Positions 1 through 8,538 of a DNA stretch of 64,000 nucleotides are shown piece after piece (the first letter of the stretch is position 1; the number at the start of each line of letters is the position of its first letter). Made by a program: the position numbers and the translations under genes. Under the pieces are notes generated by a model. It worked only from the letters and a program-made list of their open reading frames with translations, was not told where the DNA came from and ran no database searches. Location of the stretch: contig MNTT01000013.1 of NCBI GenBank assembly GCA_001917135.1, forward strand, positions 1 to 64,000, read 5' to 3'. The stretch is from Acetobacter sp. 46_36 (GTDB lineage: Bacteria; Pseudomonadota; Alphaproteobacteria; RF32; CAG-239).

Positions 1-32
1 CGACGTGCTGCGGCGTGAGCCAAAGCCAAAGG

Positions 33-64
33 AAAGAACCGGCAGGGGGCTGCCGGTTCTTTTG
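33..64 (+). terminator. Intrinsic terminator of a gene lying upstream of the window
   Basis: A 10-bp perfect stem (GAACCGGCAG / CTGCCGGTTC) with a short G-rich loop is followed by TTTT. A TGA at 16-18 could be the stop codon of the upstream gene, but too little of it is present to identify. Confidence 0.8.
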
Positions 65-180
65 TGTTGGGAGGAAAAGGAGGACGGAAGAGGGGGCAGC
101 GGCGATTTCAGCTTTACAAAAGGCAAAAAATGTGGTATGGAGCGTATAAAGATTATGTTTCAGGGCGAAAGGAGATGCTT

Positions 181-1143
181 ATGACAAATCCGTATTTCGT
201 AGATATTACCACGGAAAAGTCCCCGTTTGAATGTTATCAGAAAATAAAAACGGCAGCAGAAAACGACAGTTCGGCAATTACTCCAGAACTATGCCTTGAC
301 ATTCTGCAAAGCACGAATTATCCGCCGGTTATAAGTGCAATGGTGAAAAGGGCGGCTTTTGCCATTGAGGGCGATACCCGGCGGTATTTGAATTTTCGCC
401 GGGTTTTGCTCGGAGCAGTGGCACAGCGCGAAAGCAGCGAGGAAACACGCCGGGTTGTGTGCGCCATGACGGAACGGTATCATGACAAGGCTGCCTATGA
501 ACGGGCGCTGCATTCGGAAGCGGGAAAATTTCTGCTTCAGGGGTATCGCTGTCAGTATGGCCTGAATTTACAGGGAAGTGCCGCGCAGATGAATTTGCGG
601 TATCATGATTTTTCGGGGTATGACAAGCTGGTTTTTGACGGCAATGTCCGGCAGATAGATTTGGGGCATGCGCGCAATCTGCCCAAACGGCTGGATTTGT
701 CTTCAGCGGAAAAAGCCGAAGCAATATCTTTGAATTGTGCGGATTTGTCGGGCGTTGAGAAACTGGAACTTCCCCGGGGCATAAAAAAGGCGGATTTTTC
801 CAGAGTGCGGAATATGCCAGATGCAGCGTTTGATTTGCAGAAATATGAACGGCTGCGGGAAGCGGGGTTTGCCGCTTTGGATTTTGCGGGAAAGCCGTTG
901 CTGAAACTTCCGGGACAGATAGAGAAAGTTGATTTGCGGGGAGCCAAAAATCTTTCACGGCGAACAGATTTGCGTGCCTGTTCCCGTTTGAAAGAGGTCA
1001 ATGCGGAAGGGATTGCCGGAGAGGCAGAGTTTTTGCTTCCCGATGAAAGTCAGGCTCAGGTCAGACGGCGCGGAAGGAGTGTGCGCCGGGTTATGCAGCC
1101 GCTCCCGTCCTGGGCGGCATATTATCGCGGTCGGGCGGCATAG
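181..1143 (+). CDS. Unknown protein with leucine-rich-like repeats, paralog of the next gene
   Basis: A 320-residue protein that I cannot assign to a named family. I chose the ATG at 181 because AAAGGAG (168-174) sits six bases upstream and because the protein then begins MTNPYFVDI, matching MAFVDI of the next gene; the frame stays open further upstream. Residues 1-110 form a domain shared with the neighbour (FVDI, KSP, then ITPELCLDILQSTNY against ITSDVCYEVLQATNF). From about residue 150 there are irregular repeats of about 20-25 residues of the form DFSGYDKLVF, IDLGHARNLPKRLDLS, DLSGVEKLELP, IDL/VDLRGAKNLS, which resemble leucine-rich or solenoid repeats. There is no signal peptide or membrane segment, so it is probably cytoplasmic or exported by a non-Sec route. 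Its last codons are part of a tandem array that continues past the stop. Confidence 0.75.
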   Translation: MTNPYFVDITTEKSPFECYQKIKTAAENDSSAITPELCLDILQSTNYPPVISAMVKRAAFAIEGDTRRYLNFRRVLLGAVAQRESSEETRRVVCAMTERYHDKAAYERALHSEAGKFLLQGYRCQYGLNLQGSAAQMNLRYHDFSGYDKLVFDGNVRQIDLGHARNLPKRLDLSSAEKAEAISLNCADLSGVEKLELPRGIKKADFSRVRNMPDAAFDLQKYERLREAGFAALDFAGKPLLKLPGQIEKVDLRGAKNLSRRTDLRACSRLKEVNAEGIAGEAEFLLPDESQAQVRRRGRSVRRVMQPLPSWAAYYRGRAA

Positions 1144-1230
1144 AGGCTTGGCGCAATCGGGCAGCATAGAGGCTTGGGCGCAATCGGGCGGCATAGAGGC
1201 TTGGGCGCGGCCGGGCGGCATAGAGGTCTA
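1130..1230 (+). repeat. 26-27 bp tandem array spanning the stop codon of the upstream gene
   Basis: Four copies of a unit of the type CGGGCGGCATAGAGGCTTGG start at 1136, 1162, 1189 and 1216. The first copy contains the final codons and TAG of the upstream gene, so the array looks like serial duplication of the gene end. Confidence 0.85.
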
Positions 1231-1325
1231 GGCACGATTGACACATGGAGGCTGATAAATGACGTGCAGGCGGCAGGAGAGGAAGCCGGCCAGAGGAGGA
1301 ATTTTCGGGTCGAAGAGGTTTTTCT

Positions 1326-1354
1326 TTGACAGCGGGCGGAATTTCGGGTATACT
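1326..1354 (+). promoter_or_regulatory. Sigma-70-type promoter of the second paralog
   Basis: TTGACA (1326-1331), a 17-bp spacer and TATACT (1349-1354) lie about 30 bp upstream of the start codon at 1387. This is a near-consensus promoter and indicates that the second paralog has its own transcript. Confidence 0.8.
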
Positions 1355-1386
1355 TATCTTATGATTAGCCGGAAAGGGGAGTGCCG

Positions 1387-3165
1387 ATGGCTTTTGTTGA
1401 CATTATAAAACCGAAAAGTCCGATGGGAGTGGAAAATCGGCTGAGGCCGTATAAACGCGGCGAAGCGGAAATTACGTCCGACGTTTGTTATGAAGTGTTG
1501 CAGGCGACGAATTTCGGGCGCAGCCTCCGCGATATGTTGGATTGTATGGCAAAACTTTCAGATGAGGTTTTGTCCGGCGAGAAATTTAAGACGATACTGA
1601 TTGCGGTTATGGCCGGCCGGGAACAGCCGGACAATGTGGTTGAACGGGTGCGGAAGCTGGCAGAGCGCGGCGGATATGCCGATGCGGTTCCCTCGGAACC
1701 GGTGCTGATACCAACAGGATACGGGGAGGAGGCTCTGCAGTCCCATTTTGAGCGCAGAATGGTTTTGCATTTGGATGACGGTGCCGTCAATGCGGCTGAT
1801 TTTTCCGGCTATGCCAAGCTGGTATTGCCGGAGACGACCGACGGGACTTTTGCTTTTATGTCCTGCCGGAATTTTCCTAAAGATATTGATGCAACGGCCG
1901 TTTCCAAAAAAGTTGATTTTCACGATTGCGCAGTGGATACCTTATGCGGTTTTAAAACGGCAAAAGCGACGGCGGTTTGTTTTTCCGGCAAAGAGGGCGC
2001 AGCGGACGGCGATTATACGAAATGCGCCGACGTAAGCTTTTATCATGTGGATTTTCGTCCTTGTATGGCGCCGAAGTTTGGCGAAGGCAGCAATGTTAGT
2101 ATAACCGAATGCCATCTGCACCCGCAGACGGATGTCACCAGGGCGGGCAAAGTGGAAATACTGGGAGTTGACGGAAAAGACCTGGCCGGGCTCGTTTTTG
2201 GCGATGGTGCAGAAGTCTGCCTGTCGCCCGGAGTGGACGGCGACAGACTTCCGCGGCTGGATTTCAGCAGCCTGAAGGCGCTTCAACTGTATTGCTGGGA
2301 TATGCAGGATTATCGGTCCCTGCCGCTTAAGGGCGGCGCAATGGCGGATTTTGCCAATTTGAGCAATGTTCCGGCGGATTTTGACAGCAGCCGGCTTGAT
2401 GAAGTTGCACTGGACAGGGTAAAATTCACGGAGCTTCCGTCCCTGCGGTTTAAAAACGGGGCGAAAGCGAAAATCTGCTGTACGGAACTGGCGGGAACGA
2501 CGGATTTGACTCCCTGTTCGGAAGTGCGGTTGGAAGTCAGTTCTCCGGGCGATTTGCATTGTTTTGAATATGGCAGGGTTGAAGAACTGGTTTTATGGAA
2601 TGCGGCGAATTTTGGCACGAAGGAAAATTTTGCCGGTTGCAAACGGGTTGAATTTAAGCACTGCAACGTGAAGAATGACTGTTATGGGCGTTTTGACGAA
2701 GATGCGTCGGTTTGCTTTTACGGTGGTGAGCTGAAGGGGATTTTTGATTGCGGCAAGTGTGCGGAGGTTTACGTTAGCAACGGCGACGCGATGAAAATCA
2801 AAACAGCGCCGGGCGTAAAAATCCGCGGGCATTTTTTTGACCAAACGTTTTATGGAACGGAGATGTTTAAACGCTTTGACGAAGTTTCTGTCGAGGATTC
2901 GAAATTTGACGACTTTTGGGAAGAACTGGCTTTCAAAGACGGGGCGGATGTTACGATGCGTAATGTTACTTTGCCGGAAAAAGTCGATATGTCGGGTTGT
3001 GTTGCGGCGCAGTGCAACGACTGTATCTGGAAATATGTGCGACAGGTGCAGTTTCCTGATGAGCCGACGTATTTGCGGTATAAGGACGAATTGCCGGCGG
3101 AAGCGCATGCAGTGTGGGGGAAGGTTCCGGCGGCGGCGCTGCTGCGGAATAAAGCCCGGGGATAG
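1387..3165 (+). CDS. Unknown protein with leucine-rich-like repeats, larger paralog
   Basis: A 592-residue protein of no family I recognise. The ATG at 1387 is preferred over a GTG at 1381 because the AAGGGGAG ribosome site (1373-1380) is then correctly spaced. Residues 1-125 match the N-terminal domain of the gene at 181-1143. The rest is built from about 15 degenerate units of 25-30 residues such as AADFSGYAKLVLP, RNFPKDIDATAVSKKVDFHDC, LPRLDFSSLKALQLY and MADFANLSNVPADFD, with regularly placed hydrophobic residues and many cysteines. A right-handed or leucine-rich solenoid is the likeliest fold. There is no signal peptide or membrane segment. Two adjacent paralogs differing mainly in repeat number suggest a gene duplication with repeat expansion. 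The function is unknown; a binding or scaffold role is only a guess from the fold. Confidence 0.8.
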   Translation: MAFVDIIKPKSPMGVENRLRPYKRGEAEITSDVCYEVLQATNFGRSLRDMLDCMAKLSDEVLSGEKFKTILIAVMAGREQPDNVVERVRKLAERGGYADAVPSEPVLIPTGYGEEALQSHFERRMVLHLDDGAVNAADFSGYAKLVLPETTDGTFAFMSCRNFPKDIDATAVSKKVDFHDCAVDTLCGFKTAKATAVCFSGKEGAADGDYTKCADVSFYHVDFRPCMAPKFGEGSNVSITECHLHPQTDVTRAGKVEILGVDGKDLAGLVFGDGAEVCLSPGVDGDRLPRLDFSSLKALQLYCWDMQDYRSLPLKGGAMADFANLSNVPADFDSSRLDEVALDRVKFTELPSLRFKNGAKAKICCTELAGTTDLTPCSEVRLEVSSPGDLHCFEYGRVEELVLWNAANFGTKENFAGCKRVEFKHCNVKNDCYGRFDEDASVCFYGGELKGIFDCGKCAEVYVSNGDAMKIKTAPGVKIRGHFFDQTFYGTEMFKRFDEVSVEDSKFDDFWEELAFKDGADVTMRNVTLPEKVDMSGCVAAQCNDCIWKYVRQVQFPDEPTYLRYKDELPAEAHAVWGKVPAAALLRNKARG

Positions 3166-3189
3166 AGAGCAGAGAGCGGCCTGTTGCGG

Positions 3190-3358
3190 CGGAGCGGCCG
3201 GAAATAAAAACGAGCCACGGCGGAGGGGGAAGACTGCGGGCGGCGGAGATAAGGTTGGGCAGGCAGGTCGGGAAGTATTGAGGACAGAACGGCCGGAGAT
3301 AAGAAACGCGCCGCGGCGGAGCGGTATGGCTGCGAGCGGCGGAGATAAGGTTGTGACG
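3190..3358. repeat. Two-copy degenerate tandem repeat of about 96 bp
   Basis: The blocks from 3195 and 3290 align over most of their length and both end in CGGCGGAGATAAGGTTG (3241 and 3338). They fill the spacer between two convergent genes. Confidence 0.7.
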
Positions 3359-3374
3359 GGACAGGAGCGGAGAT

Positions 3375-3890
3375 TTATTCTTCGCTCTGTTTTTTCAATT
3401 TCTTGATAATCATATTACGTTTCAGGCGGCTGATGCGGTCAATGTACAAAATACCGTCCAGATGGTCGGTTTCGTGTTGCAGAATAACCGCAAGATAGTC
3501 TTCCGCATCCAGCGTCTGTTCTTTGCCGTCGTAGTCCAGATAGCGTACGGTTACGGCGCGGTGGCGCTCGACTTCGGCGCATTGTCCGGGAACGGAGAGG
3601 CATCCTTCGTTAAACCAAATCGTATCTTCGGATTTACGGATAATTTCCGGATTGACGAGAAAACGCGGGTTGGGTCCGGGAGTACCGTCTTCGGATACTT
3701 TGTCGTCAATGACGATGATGCGTTTGGTTACGCCGACCTGCGGCGCGGCGAGGCCGACGCCTTTGTCTGCGTACATCGTTTCCAGCATATCGTCAAGAAA
3801 GCGGCGGATTTCGTCGGTAACTTCGGCGACCGGTTCGCATTTCTGGCTTAAGACCTTGTCCGGGTAGGTATAAAGCTTTAATATGGCCAT
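3375..3890 (-). CDS. def: Peptide deformylase
   Basis: A 171-residue protein that removes the formyl group from the N-terminal methionine of new proteins in the cytoplasm. All three motifs of the family are present in order: GVGLAAPQVG near residue 45, EGCLSVPG near residue 95 (metal-binding Cys) and HETDHLDG near residue 135 (two metal-binding His and the catalytic Glu). The length is typical. The basic C-terminal tail (RLKRNMIIKKLKK) is common in the family. It lies 138 bp downstream of nusB on the same strand and its usual partner fmt is not adjacent. Its 3' end faces the second paralog gene. Confidence 0.97.
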   Translation of the reverse strand: MAILKLYTYPDKVLSQKCEPVAEVTDEIRRFLDDMLETMYADKGVGLAAPQVGVTKRIIVIDDKVSEDGTPGPNPRFLVNPEIIRKSEDTIWFNEGCLSVPGQCAEVERHRAVTVRYLDYDGKEQTLDAEDYLAVILQHETDHLDGILYIDRISRLKRNMIIKKLKKQSEE

Positions 3891-4028
3891 CGTGTTATCC
3901 TTTTGTTGTCAGAGGCGTTTGCCGCGAGGGCGCCTTTATATTCGGGTGTCTGCAGCGGGGGCAGGGTGTTTTTGCCGGAGTGAGACTACACTGCTGCGAG
4001 TGCCAGCGCGGCGGCGCTTCTGTTTTTT

Positions 4029-4514
4029 TTATATCCTTACGTCTTTGGCAATCTGGTCCAAGAGCGCATTAATCATTTTGGGTTCGTTTTTCATAAAGAA
4101 CGCGTAGGCAAGGTCGACGTATTCCTGAATGATAATTTTGGCATCCACGTCGGTCGTGTAGGCGAGTTCATACATCGCGCACAGCAGCAGAGCCTGCATG
4201 GTGGCGTTCATATGGTCGTAGGCCGAACCGTCTTTCAGGTGCAGGCGCAGCGATTTTTCGAGGCTTTCCTTATTGGCATGGACGCCGCGGACGATTTTTT
4301 CAAAATAAGGCTTATCCATTTCTTCCAGTTCAACCAGATGTTCGCCGGACAAGCCGTCTTCTTCGATGGCGTAGCGGCCGATTTCTCCTTTGAGGAAATC
4401 TTCCACCACTTCGTCAACACTCAAGCCGGAAAAGGCGGCCATGTAAGCGGCCTGTACGGCAGCCAGGCGGGCGCCGGATTTTTTTCTTATTTTTTCGGAA
4501 ACGAATTTAGCCAT
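4029..4514 (-). CDS. nusB: Transcription antitermination factor NusB
   Basis: A 161-residue all-helical protein that with NusE binds boxA in rRNA leaders to promote antitermination. Recognisable features are the basic N-terminus (KIRKKSGARLAAVQAAYMA), and the C-terminal signature with ALLLCAMYELAY followed by KIIIQEYVDLAYAF and the lysine-free end NALLDQIAKD. The gene follows nrdR after 31 bp on the same strand, so the two are probably cotranscribed. In many alphaproteobacteria nrdR and nusB lie in one cluster with riboflavin genes between them; those genes are absent here. Confidence 0.93.
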   Translation of the reverse strand: MAKFVSEKIRKKSGARLAAVQAAYMAAFSGLSVDEVVEDFLKGEIGRYAIEEDGLSGEHLVELEEMDKPYFEKIVRGVHANKESLEKSLRLHLKDGSAYDHMNATMQALLLCAMYELAYTTDVDAKIIIQEYVDLAYAFFMKNEPKMINALLDQIAKDVRI

Positions 4515-4545
4515 TTCGTGTGTTACCTCGCATACGTTTATGTGG

Positions 4546-4995
4546 TTATGAATTAATCTTGCTTACAAATTCTTCAAAATCTCTGACTTCCTTAAAGTCT
4601 TTGTAGACGGAAGCAAAACGGATATAGGCAACCTTGTTGATTTTTATCAGCCTGTCCATAACTTTTTCGCCGATGCTTTTGGAGGAGATTTCGGCAATGC
4701 CGGAATTTTCCAGTTCGCGGCGGATTTCTTCTACCAAGCGCTCAATCTCAAAACTTGAGATGCCGCACTTGCTGACGGCGAGGCTGATGGAACGCAGCAG
4801 CTTTTCGCGGTCGAAGGGAACACGTTCGCCGTTCTTTTTGACGACGGTCAGGTCTTGCAGCTGCACGCGTTCATAGGTTGTAAAACGGCCGCCGCAGTCC
4901 GGGCATTCGCGCCTTCTGCGAATGGCGGTTTCGTCTATCGTGTCGCGGGAATCCTTGACCTGCGTATTGGTGCTGCCGCAAAACGGGCATTTCAT
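4546..4995 (-). CDS. nrdR: Ribonucleotide reductase transcriptional repressor NrdR
   Basis: A 149-residue regulator, the usual length of the family. It has an N-terminal zinc ribbon (MKCPFCGSTNTQVKDSR, then CPDCGGRFTTYERV, giving four cysteines) and an ATP-cone domain (VVKKNGERVPFDREKLLRSI). The family binds NrdR boxes upstream of ribonucleotide reductase genes and responds to ATP/dATP. No ribonucleotide reductase gene is in the window. It is first in the nrdR-nusB unit with a good promoter 35 bp upstream. Confidence 0.97.
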   Translation of the reverse strand: MKCPFCGSTNTQVKDSRDTIDETAIRRRRECPDCGGRFTTYERVQLQDLTVVKKNGERVPFDREKLLRSISLAVSKCGISSFEIERLVEEIRRELENSGIAEISSKSIGEKVMDRLIKINKVAYIRFASVYKDFKEVRDFEEFVSKINS

Positions 4996-5029
4996 CGGTT
5001 ATGGCTCCTATCAGATTGCTTAAGAATGT

Positions 5030-5058
5030 TATATACGCCGATTTGGCAGAAAAATCAA
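5030..5058 (-). promoter_or_regulatory. Sigma-70-type promoter upstream of nrdR
   Basis: Read on the minus strand, TTGATT is followed by a 17-bp spacer and TATATA; the start codon of nrdR is about 35 bp downstream, with AGGAG before it. Confidence 0.75.
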
Positions 5059-5124
5059 GATATTTTTTCGCCGTGCAGAGGATGCGGAAATTGCGTTTGA
5101 GTCGGGAAATATGTGGGGAGGGAA

Positions 5125-5559
5125 TTAATCAGCAGCTTTTTTGATAAAGCGGGCAGGGTTTCCTGCCCATATTTTGTTTTCCGGTACATCGCTTAGCACA
5201 ACGCTGCCGGCACCAATGACGGAATTGCTGCCGATATGGACGTTTCCGACGATGACGGCGTTTGCATAAACAGTTACGTTGTTTCCCAAAACCGGAGCTT
5301 TTCCGTTTTTTTCGCCTATCGTTGTGTTTTGATATACTTTGCAGTTATTGCCGATACGGGCTTTGGCACTGATAACGACGCCTACCTGGTGTATAATCTG
5401 AAAGTTGTTTTCTCGGTACAGCCGTTTGAGGAATTTATAAGGTATGTCGCAACATCTTTTGGCTTTTTTCAATTTATCGGCGTAATATTCAAAAACTTTT
5501 GTTTCGAAAATGTAAATTTCGCGTTTTCCGTTTTCGTAGCGTTGTTTTTTCAGTATCAT
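5125..5559 (-). CDS. Hexapeptide-repeat acyltransferase (serine O-acetyltransferase-like)
   Basis: A 144-residue left-handed beta-helix protein. After a short basic helical N-terminus come hexapeptide repeats (VVISAKARIGNNCKVYQN, TIGEK, VLGNNVTVYANAVIVGN, IGSNSVIGAGSVV) and the ending SDVPENKIWAGNPARFIKK that is typical of CysE-like and sugar O-acetyltransferases. It lacks the long N-terminal helical domain of true CysE, so transfer of an acetyl group to a sugar or surface polysaccharide is more likely than serine acetylation. AAGGAAG precedes the start. The gene is more AT-rich than its neighbours and stands alone, which could mean transfer. Confidence 0.8.
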   Translation of the reverse strand: MILKKQRYENGKREIYIFETKVFEYYADKLKKAKRCCDIPYKFLKRLYRENNFQIIHQVGVVISAKARIGNNCKVYQNTTIGEKNGKAPVLGNNVTVYANAVIVGNVHIGSNSVIGAGSVVLSDVPENKIWAGNPARFIKKAAD

Positions 5560-5779
5560 AATTTAAACTTCCTTATAAAAATGCAAAAGGTGCAATGTTA
5601 AGCAGAAATTGGAGACATAGTAGCCTAAAGCGGGAGAAAAATCAACGGGAAATGCTTAGATGCGCATCATCGGCGATTTTTTTCCCGAAATGCGGCGGAA
5701 TGTAACGGCAAATTAACTTTTACGGATAAAAATAAAGCCGTTATAAGGCAGATTTTCAGATTGACGGAAAGGCGGGAAA

Positions 5780-7117
5780 ATGCAGTTAAATACGGTTGAA
5801 ATTGCAAAGATACTGGGGTATGGCAGCGAGATTGCGGCGGCGGAAATTACGGAAGTTTCTACCGACAGCCGGAAAGTCGGTGCGGGGACGTTGTTTGTTG
5901 CTTTGAAAGGCGAGCGGTTTGACGGGCACGATTTTATCCGCGAAGTGCTGGACAAAGGGGCGTCGGCGGCGGTAGCGGAATATGTGCCGGCAGGAACCGA
6001 CCCGGCACGGGTGATTGTGGTGGAGGATACGCTTAAAGCGTTCGGAAAACTCGGGCAGTATAACCGGCGGCAGTTTAAAGGCACGCTGATTGCGCTGACC
6101 GGCAGTTCAGGTAAAACGACTGTCAAGGAAGAATTAAAGGCGGTATTGAGCCGGTTTGCGCCGACATATGCGACCAATGGCAACTTCAACAACCATATCG
6201 GCGTGCCGCGGTCGCTGCTGGATTTGGATATGGGAGCCCGCTATGCGGTGATTGAAATGGGAATGTCGGCGCGCGGGGAAATTGAATATCTGACGCAGCT
6301 GGCGGAGCCGGATATTGCGATTGTAACGAATGTTTATCCGATGCATATCGAATTTTTGGGAAGCCTGAAGAATATTGCGCGGGCAAAGGCGGAGATTTTC
6401 AGCGGGTTGAGGAAGGGGGCGTCTGAAGGAAAGCAGGGAATTGCAATTTTTAACGAAGATGCAGCGTATGCGGATATTCTGCGGGCCGAGGCGGAAAAAT
6501 ATGCCGTGACGGTTTGTGCCTACGGCAGGAATAACCATCCCGACGTGCCGCTGGCTTTGGAAGACGAGGCGGAGCATTGCCGTTACAATGCGTGGTGCGT
6601 GTTGAAAACGGCGGAAATTCTCGATTTGGATCTAACGGCGGCCGCTGAGGCAATTAACGGCTTTTCGGCGCCGGAAGGACGCGGCAAAAAGCACAGGCTG
6701 AATATCGGCGGACGGCGGGTTGTGTTGATTGACGACAGTTACTCCGGGCAGCCGGAAGCGATGAAACTGGCTGTTCGGTCGCTGGCTAAACTTCCGGTTC
6801 AGGGACGGCGGATTGCCGTTTTGGGGAAAATGGCGGAACTCGGAGATTTTTCCCGACAGGCGCATATTGAAGTCGGGCAGGAACTGGCTGCGGCGGGGAT
6901 TGACGCGGTGGTCGGTGTATGCGCAGAGACCAGGGACATGCTGGCGCAGCTGCCGGAGCGGACGGAACGGCATTACTTTGACACTGCGGACGGCGTGGCG
7001 GCGTTTTTGACCGGAAACCTGCTGCAAGACGGCGATGCGGTTTTGGTCAAAGGGGCGCACTATTCCTCGCAGGTGTTTAAAGTGGCAGAAGCGCTGAAAC
7101 AATACGAAGAAAAGTAG
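5780..7117 (+). CDS. murF: UDP-MurNAc-tripeptide-D-alanyl-D-alanine ligase MurF
   Basis: A 445-residue cytoplasmic ligase that adds D-Ala-D-Ala to the peptidoglycan precursor. It shows the N-terminal uridine-binding domain (VSTDSRKVGAGTLFVALKG), the ATP loop TGSSGKTTVKE near residue 110, the NFNNHIGVPRSLL and EMGMSARGEI motifs, and the C-terminal ligase domain (IDDSYSGQPEAMK). A GGAAAGG site precedes the ATG. In most proteobacteria murF is inside the dcw cluster; here it lies about 47 kb from mraY, next to alr, which supplies its D-Ala substrate precursor. Confidence 0.95.
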   Translation: MQLNTVEIAKILGYGSEIAAAEITEVSTDSRKVGAGTLFVALKGERFDGHDFIREVLDKGASAAVAEYVPAGTDPARVIVVEDTLKAFGKLGQYNRRQFKGTLIALTGSSGKTTVKEELKAVLSRFAPTYATNGNFNNHIGVPRSLLDLDMGARYAVIEMGMSARGEIEYLTQLAEPDIAIVTNVYPMHIEFLGSLKNIARAKAEIFSGLRKGASEGKQGIAIFNEDAAYADILRAEAEKYAVTVCAYGRNNHPDVPLALEDEAEHCRYNAWCVLKTAEILDLDLTAAAEAINGFSAPEGRGKKHRLNIGGRRVVLIDDSYSGQPEAMKLAVRSLAKLPVQGRRIAVLGKMAELGDFSRQAHIEVGQELAAAGIDAVVGVCAETRDMLAQLPERTERHYFDTADGVAAFLTGNLLQDGDAVLVKGAHYSSQVFKVAEALKQYEEK

Positions 7118-7214
7118 GAGCCGGAGTTGCGGACAGGATCTGCCACGGCAAAGCGCAGCGATATGTACAGCAACGGCCTCTCTGGACGAAAACGGACAGC
7201 GAGGCGGGGCGGCA

Positions 7215-7325
7215 GGCGAACTGTGCTGCACGAGAGAACCGGATTGCGGGTGGCAATTCAGCTGGCAAACTGTACTGCACAGGAAAATTGGATTGCCGGT
7301 GGCAATTCAGCAGGCAAGCTGTTGT
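7215..7325. repeat. 49 bp tandem repeat, 2.3 copies
   Basis: Copies start at 7215, 7264 and 7313 with the form GGCAAACTGTACTGCACAG followed by GGATTGCCGGTGGCAATTCA. They occupy the spacer between the convergent murF and alr genes. Confidence 0.85.
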
Positions 7326-7357
7326 TATACGGGATGACTTGATTGCTCCTAAGTGAT

Positions 7358-8449
7358 TCAGCGAATGTAGTTTTTGACAAAGCGCGGATTTTTACCGAGG
7401 TTGGAAATCAGCTCATAGGCAATGGTTCCGGCGTCGCGGGCGATGTCATCGACGGTGTAGTCGTCGTTAATCAGCCAGCCGAAATCTCCGGGAGAAACAG
7501 CCTCCGGCGCCAGCGCGCTGATGTCGCAGATAATGTTATCCATGGACACGCGGCCGAGAATCGGGCAGAAACAGGGCTTGCCATCGGCATAGAAAATAAC
7601 TTTGCCGCGGCTGGAAAGCGACCGGGGCAGGCCGTCGCCATAGCCGACGGATACAATCGCAATCCGCATATCGCAGGGCGCGCGAAAAGTGGCGGAATAG
7701 CCGACAAATTCGCCTTTGGGAAGCGGCTTGACCTGCAGGACGGGGGCTTTCAACTCCAGAATGTTCTGCATTTGGTTTTCGCGGTAGGGCGCAGTGTTTA
7801 TCCCATACATGGCGGCGCCGAGGCGTGTCATGTCGAAATGAAAATCATCGCCGAGGAACACGCCGTCGGAAGCGGACAGCGTGGCGGGCGTTGCAGGGAA
7901 AAAGCGGGCTTTGATAGCGCGGAAAGCGGCGAGCTGGCGCGCGTTCATAAAATGCGCCTGTTCGTCGGCACAGGACAGATGCGAGAGAACGCCGGCAAAG
8001 TCTTCCCGTTCGGTTTCGGCCAGCCGTTCAAGTTCGGCAACGGTAAAGCCGAGGCGGTTAAGCCCGGTTTCTACCTGAATCAGCGGACGGATGCCATCGA
8101 TGCGGTTTTGCTGCCAGAAGGCGTACATTTGCGGCGAACAGATGACCGGCGTCAGGCGGGCAGTGCGAAAATAAGGGAGAGAATCGGCGCCGATGCCTTG
8201 TAAAACATATATTTCCGCATCGGGTACGAGAGGGCGGATTTTTTCGCCTTCCGAACCATGGGCAACAAAAAAGCGGCGGCAGCCGGCGGCGTATAACGCA
8301 GCGGCAACTTCGGCGGCGCCCAGGCCGTAAGCGCCGTCTTTGACTACGGCGGCGGGAATTGCCGGAGCGGACAATTTTTCCAGAAGCCGGTAATTGGCGG
8401 CGAGTTTTTTTAGGTTGATATTAAATACAGGCGTGGTATACAGAGCCAT
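7358..8449 (-). CDS. alr: Alanine racemase
   Basis: A 363-residue PLP enzyme that interconverts L- and D-alanine for peptidoglycan synthesis. The PLP lysine is in AAVVKDGAYGLG near residue 37, the barrel contains the LGAAMYGINTAPY segment, and the C-terminal domain carries the second catalytic region GRVSMDNIICDIS. Length and domain order are normal. The usual ADAYGHG is here DGAYGLG, a small divergence near the cofactor. It is convergent with murF and divergent from the TatD gene. Confidence 0.94.
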   Translation of the reverse strand: MALYTTPVFNINLKKLAANYRLLEKLSAPAIPAAVVKDGAYGLGAAEVAAALYAAGCRRFFVAHGSEGEKIRPLVPDAEIYVLQGIGADSLPYFRTARLTPVICSPQMYAFWQQNRIDGIRPLIQVETGLNRLGFTVAELERLAETEREDFAGVLSHLSCADEQAHFMNARQLAAFRAIKARFFPATPATLSASDGVFLGDDFHFDMTRLGAAMYGINTAPYRENQMQNILELKAPVLQVKPLPKGEFVGYSATFRAPCDMRIAIVSVGYGDGLPRSLSSRGKVIFYADGKPCFCPILGRVSMDNIICDISALAPEAVSPGDFGWLINDDYTVDDIARDAGTIAYELISNLGKNPRFVKNYIR

Positions 8450-8538
8450 GGCGATTGTCCTCGTTGCAGTCGGTCGGTTATCAGAAACATAATATCGGCG
8501 GGGCGGAAGATATGCCGCTGCCGGAAAGGTTTTATGTG

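Noticed and set aside
289..1221. Several open frames of 60-210 codons antisense to the first paralog
   Set aside because: They lie opposite a gene with a proper ribosome site and conserved paralog; they are shadows produced by high GC content.
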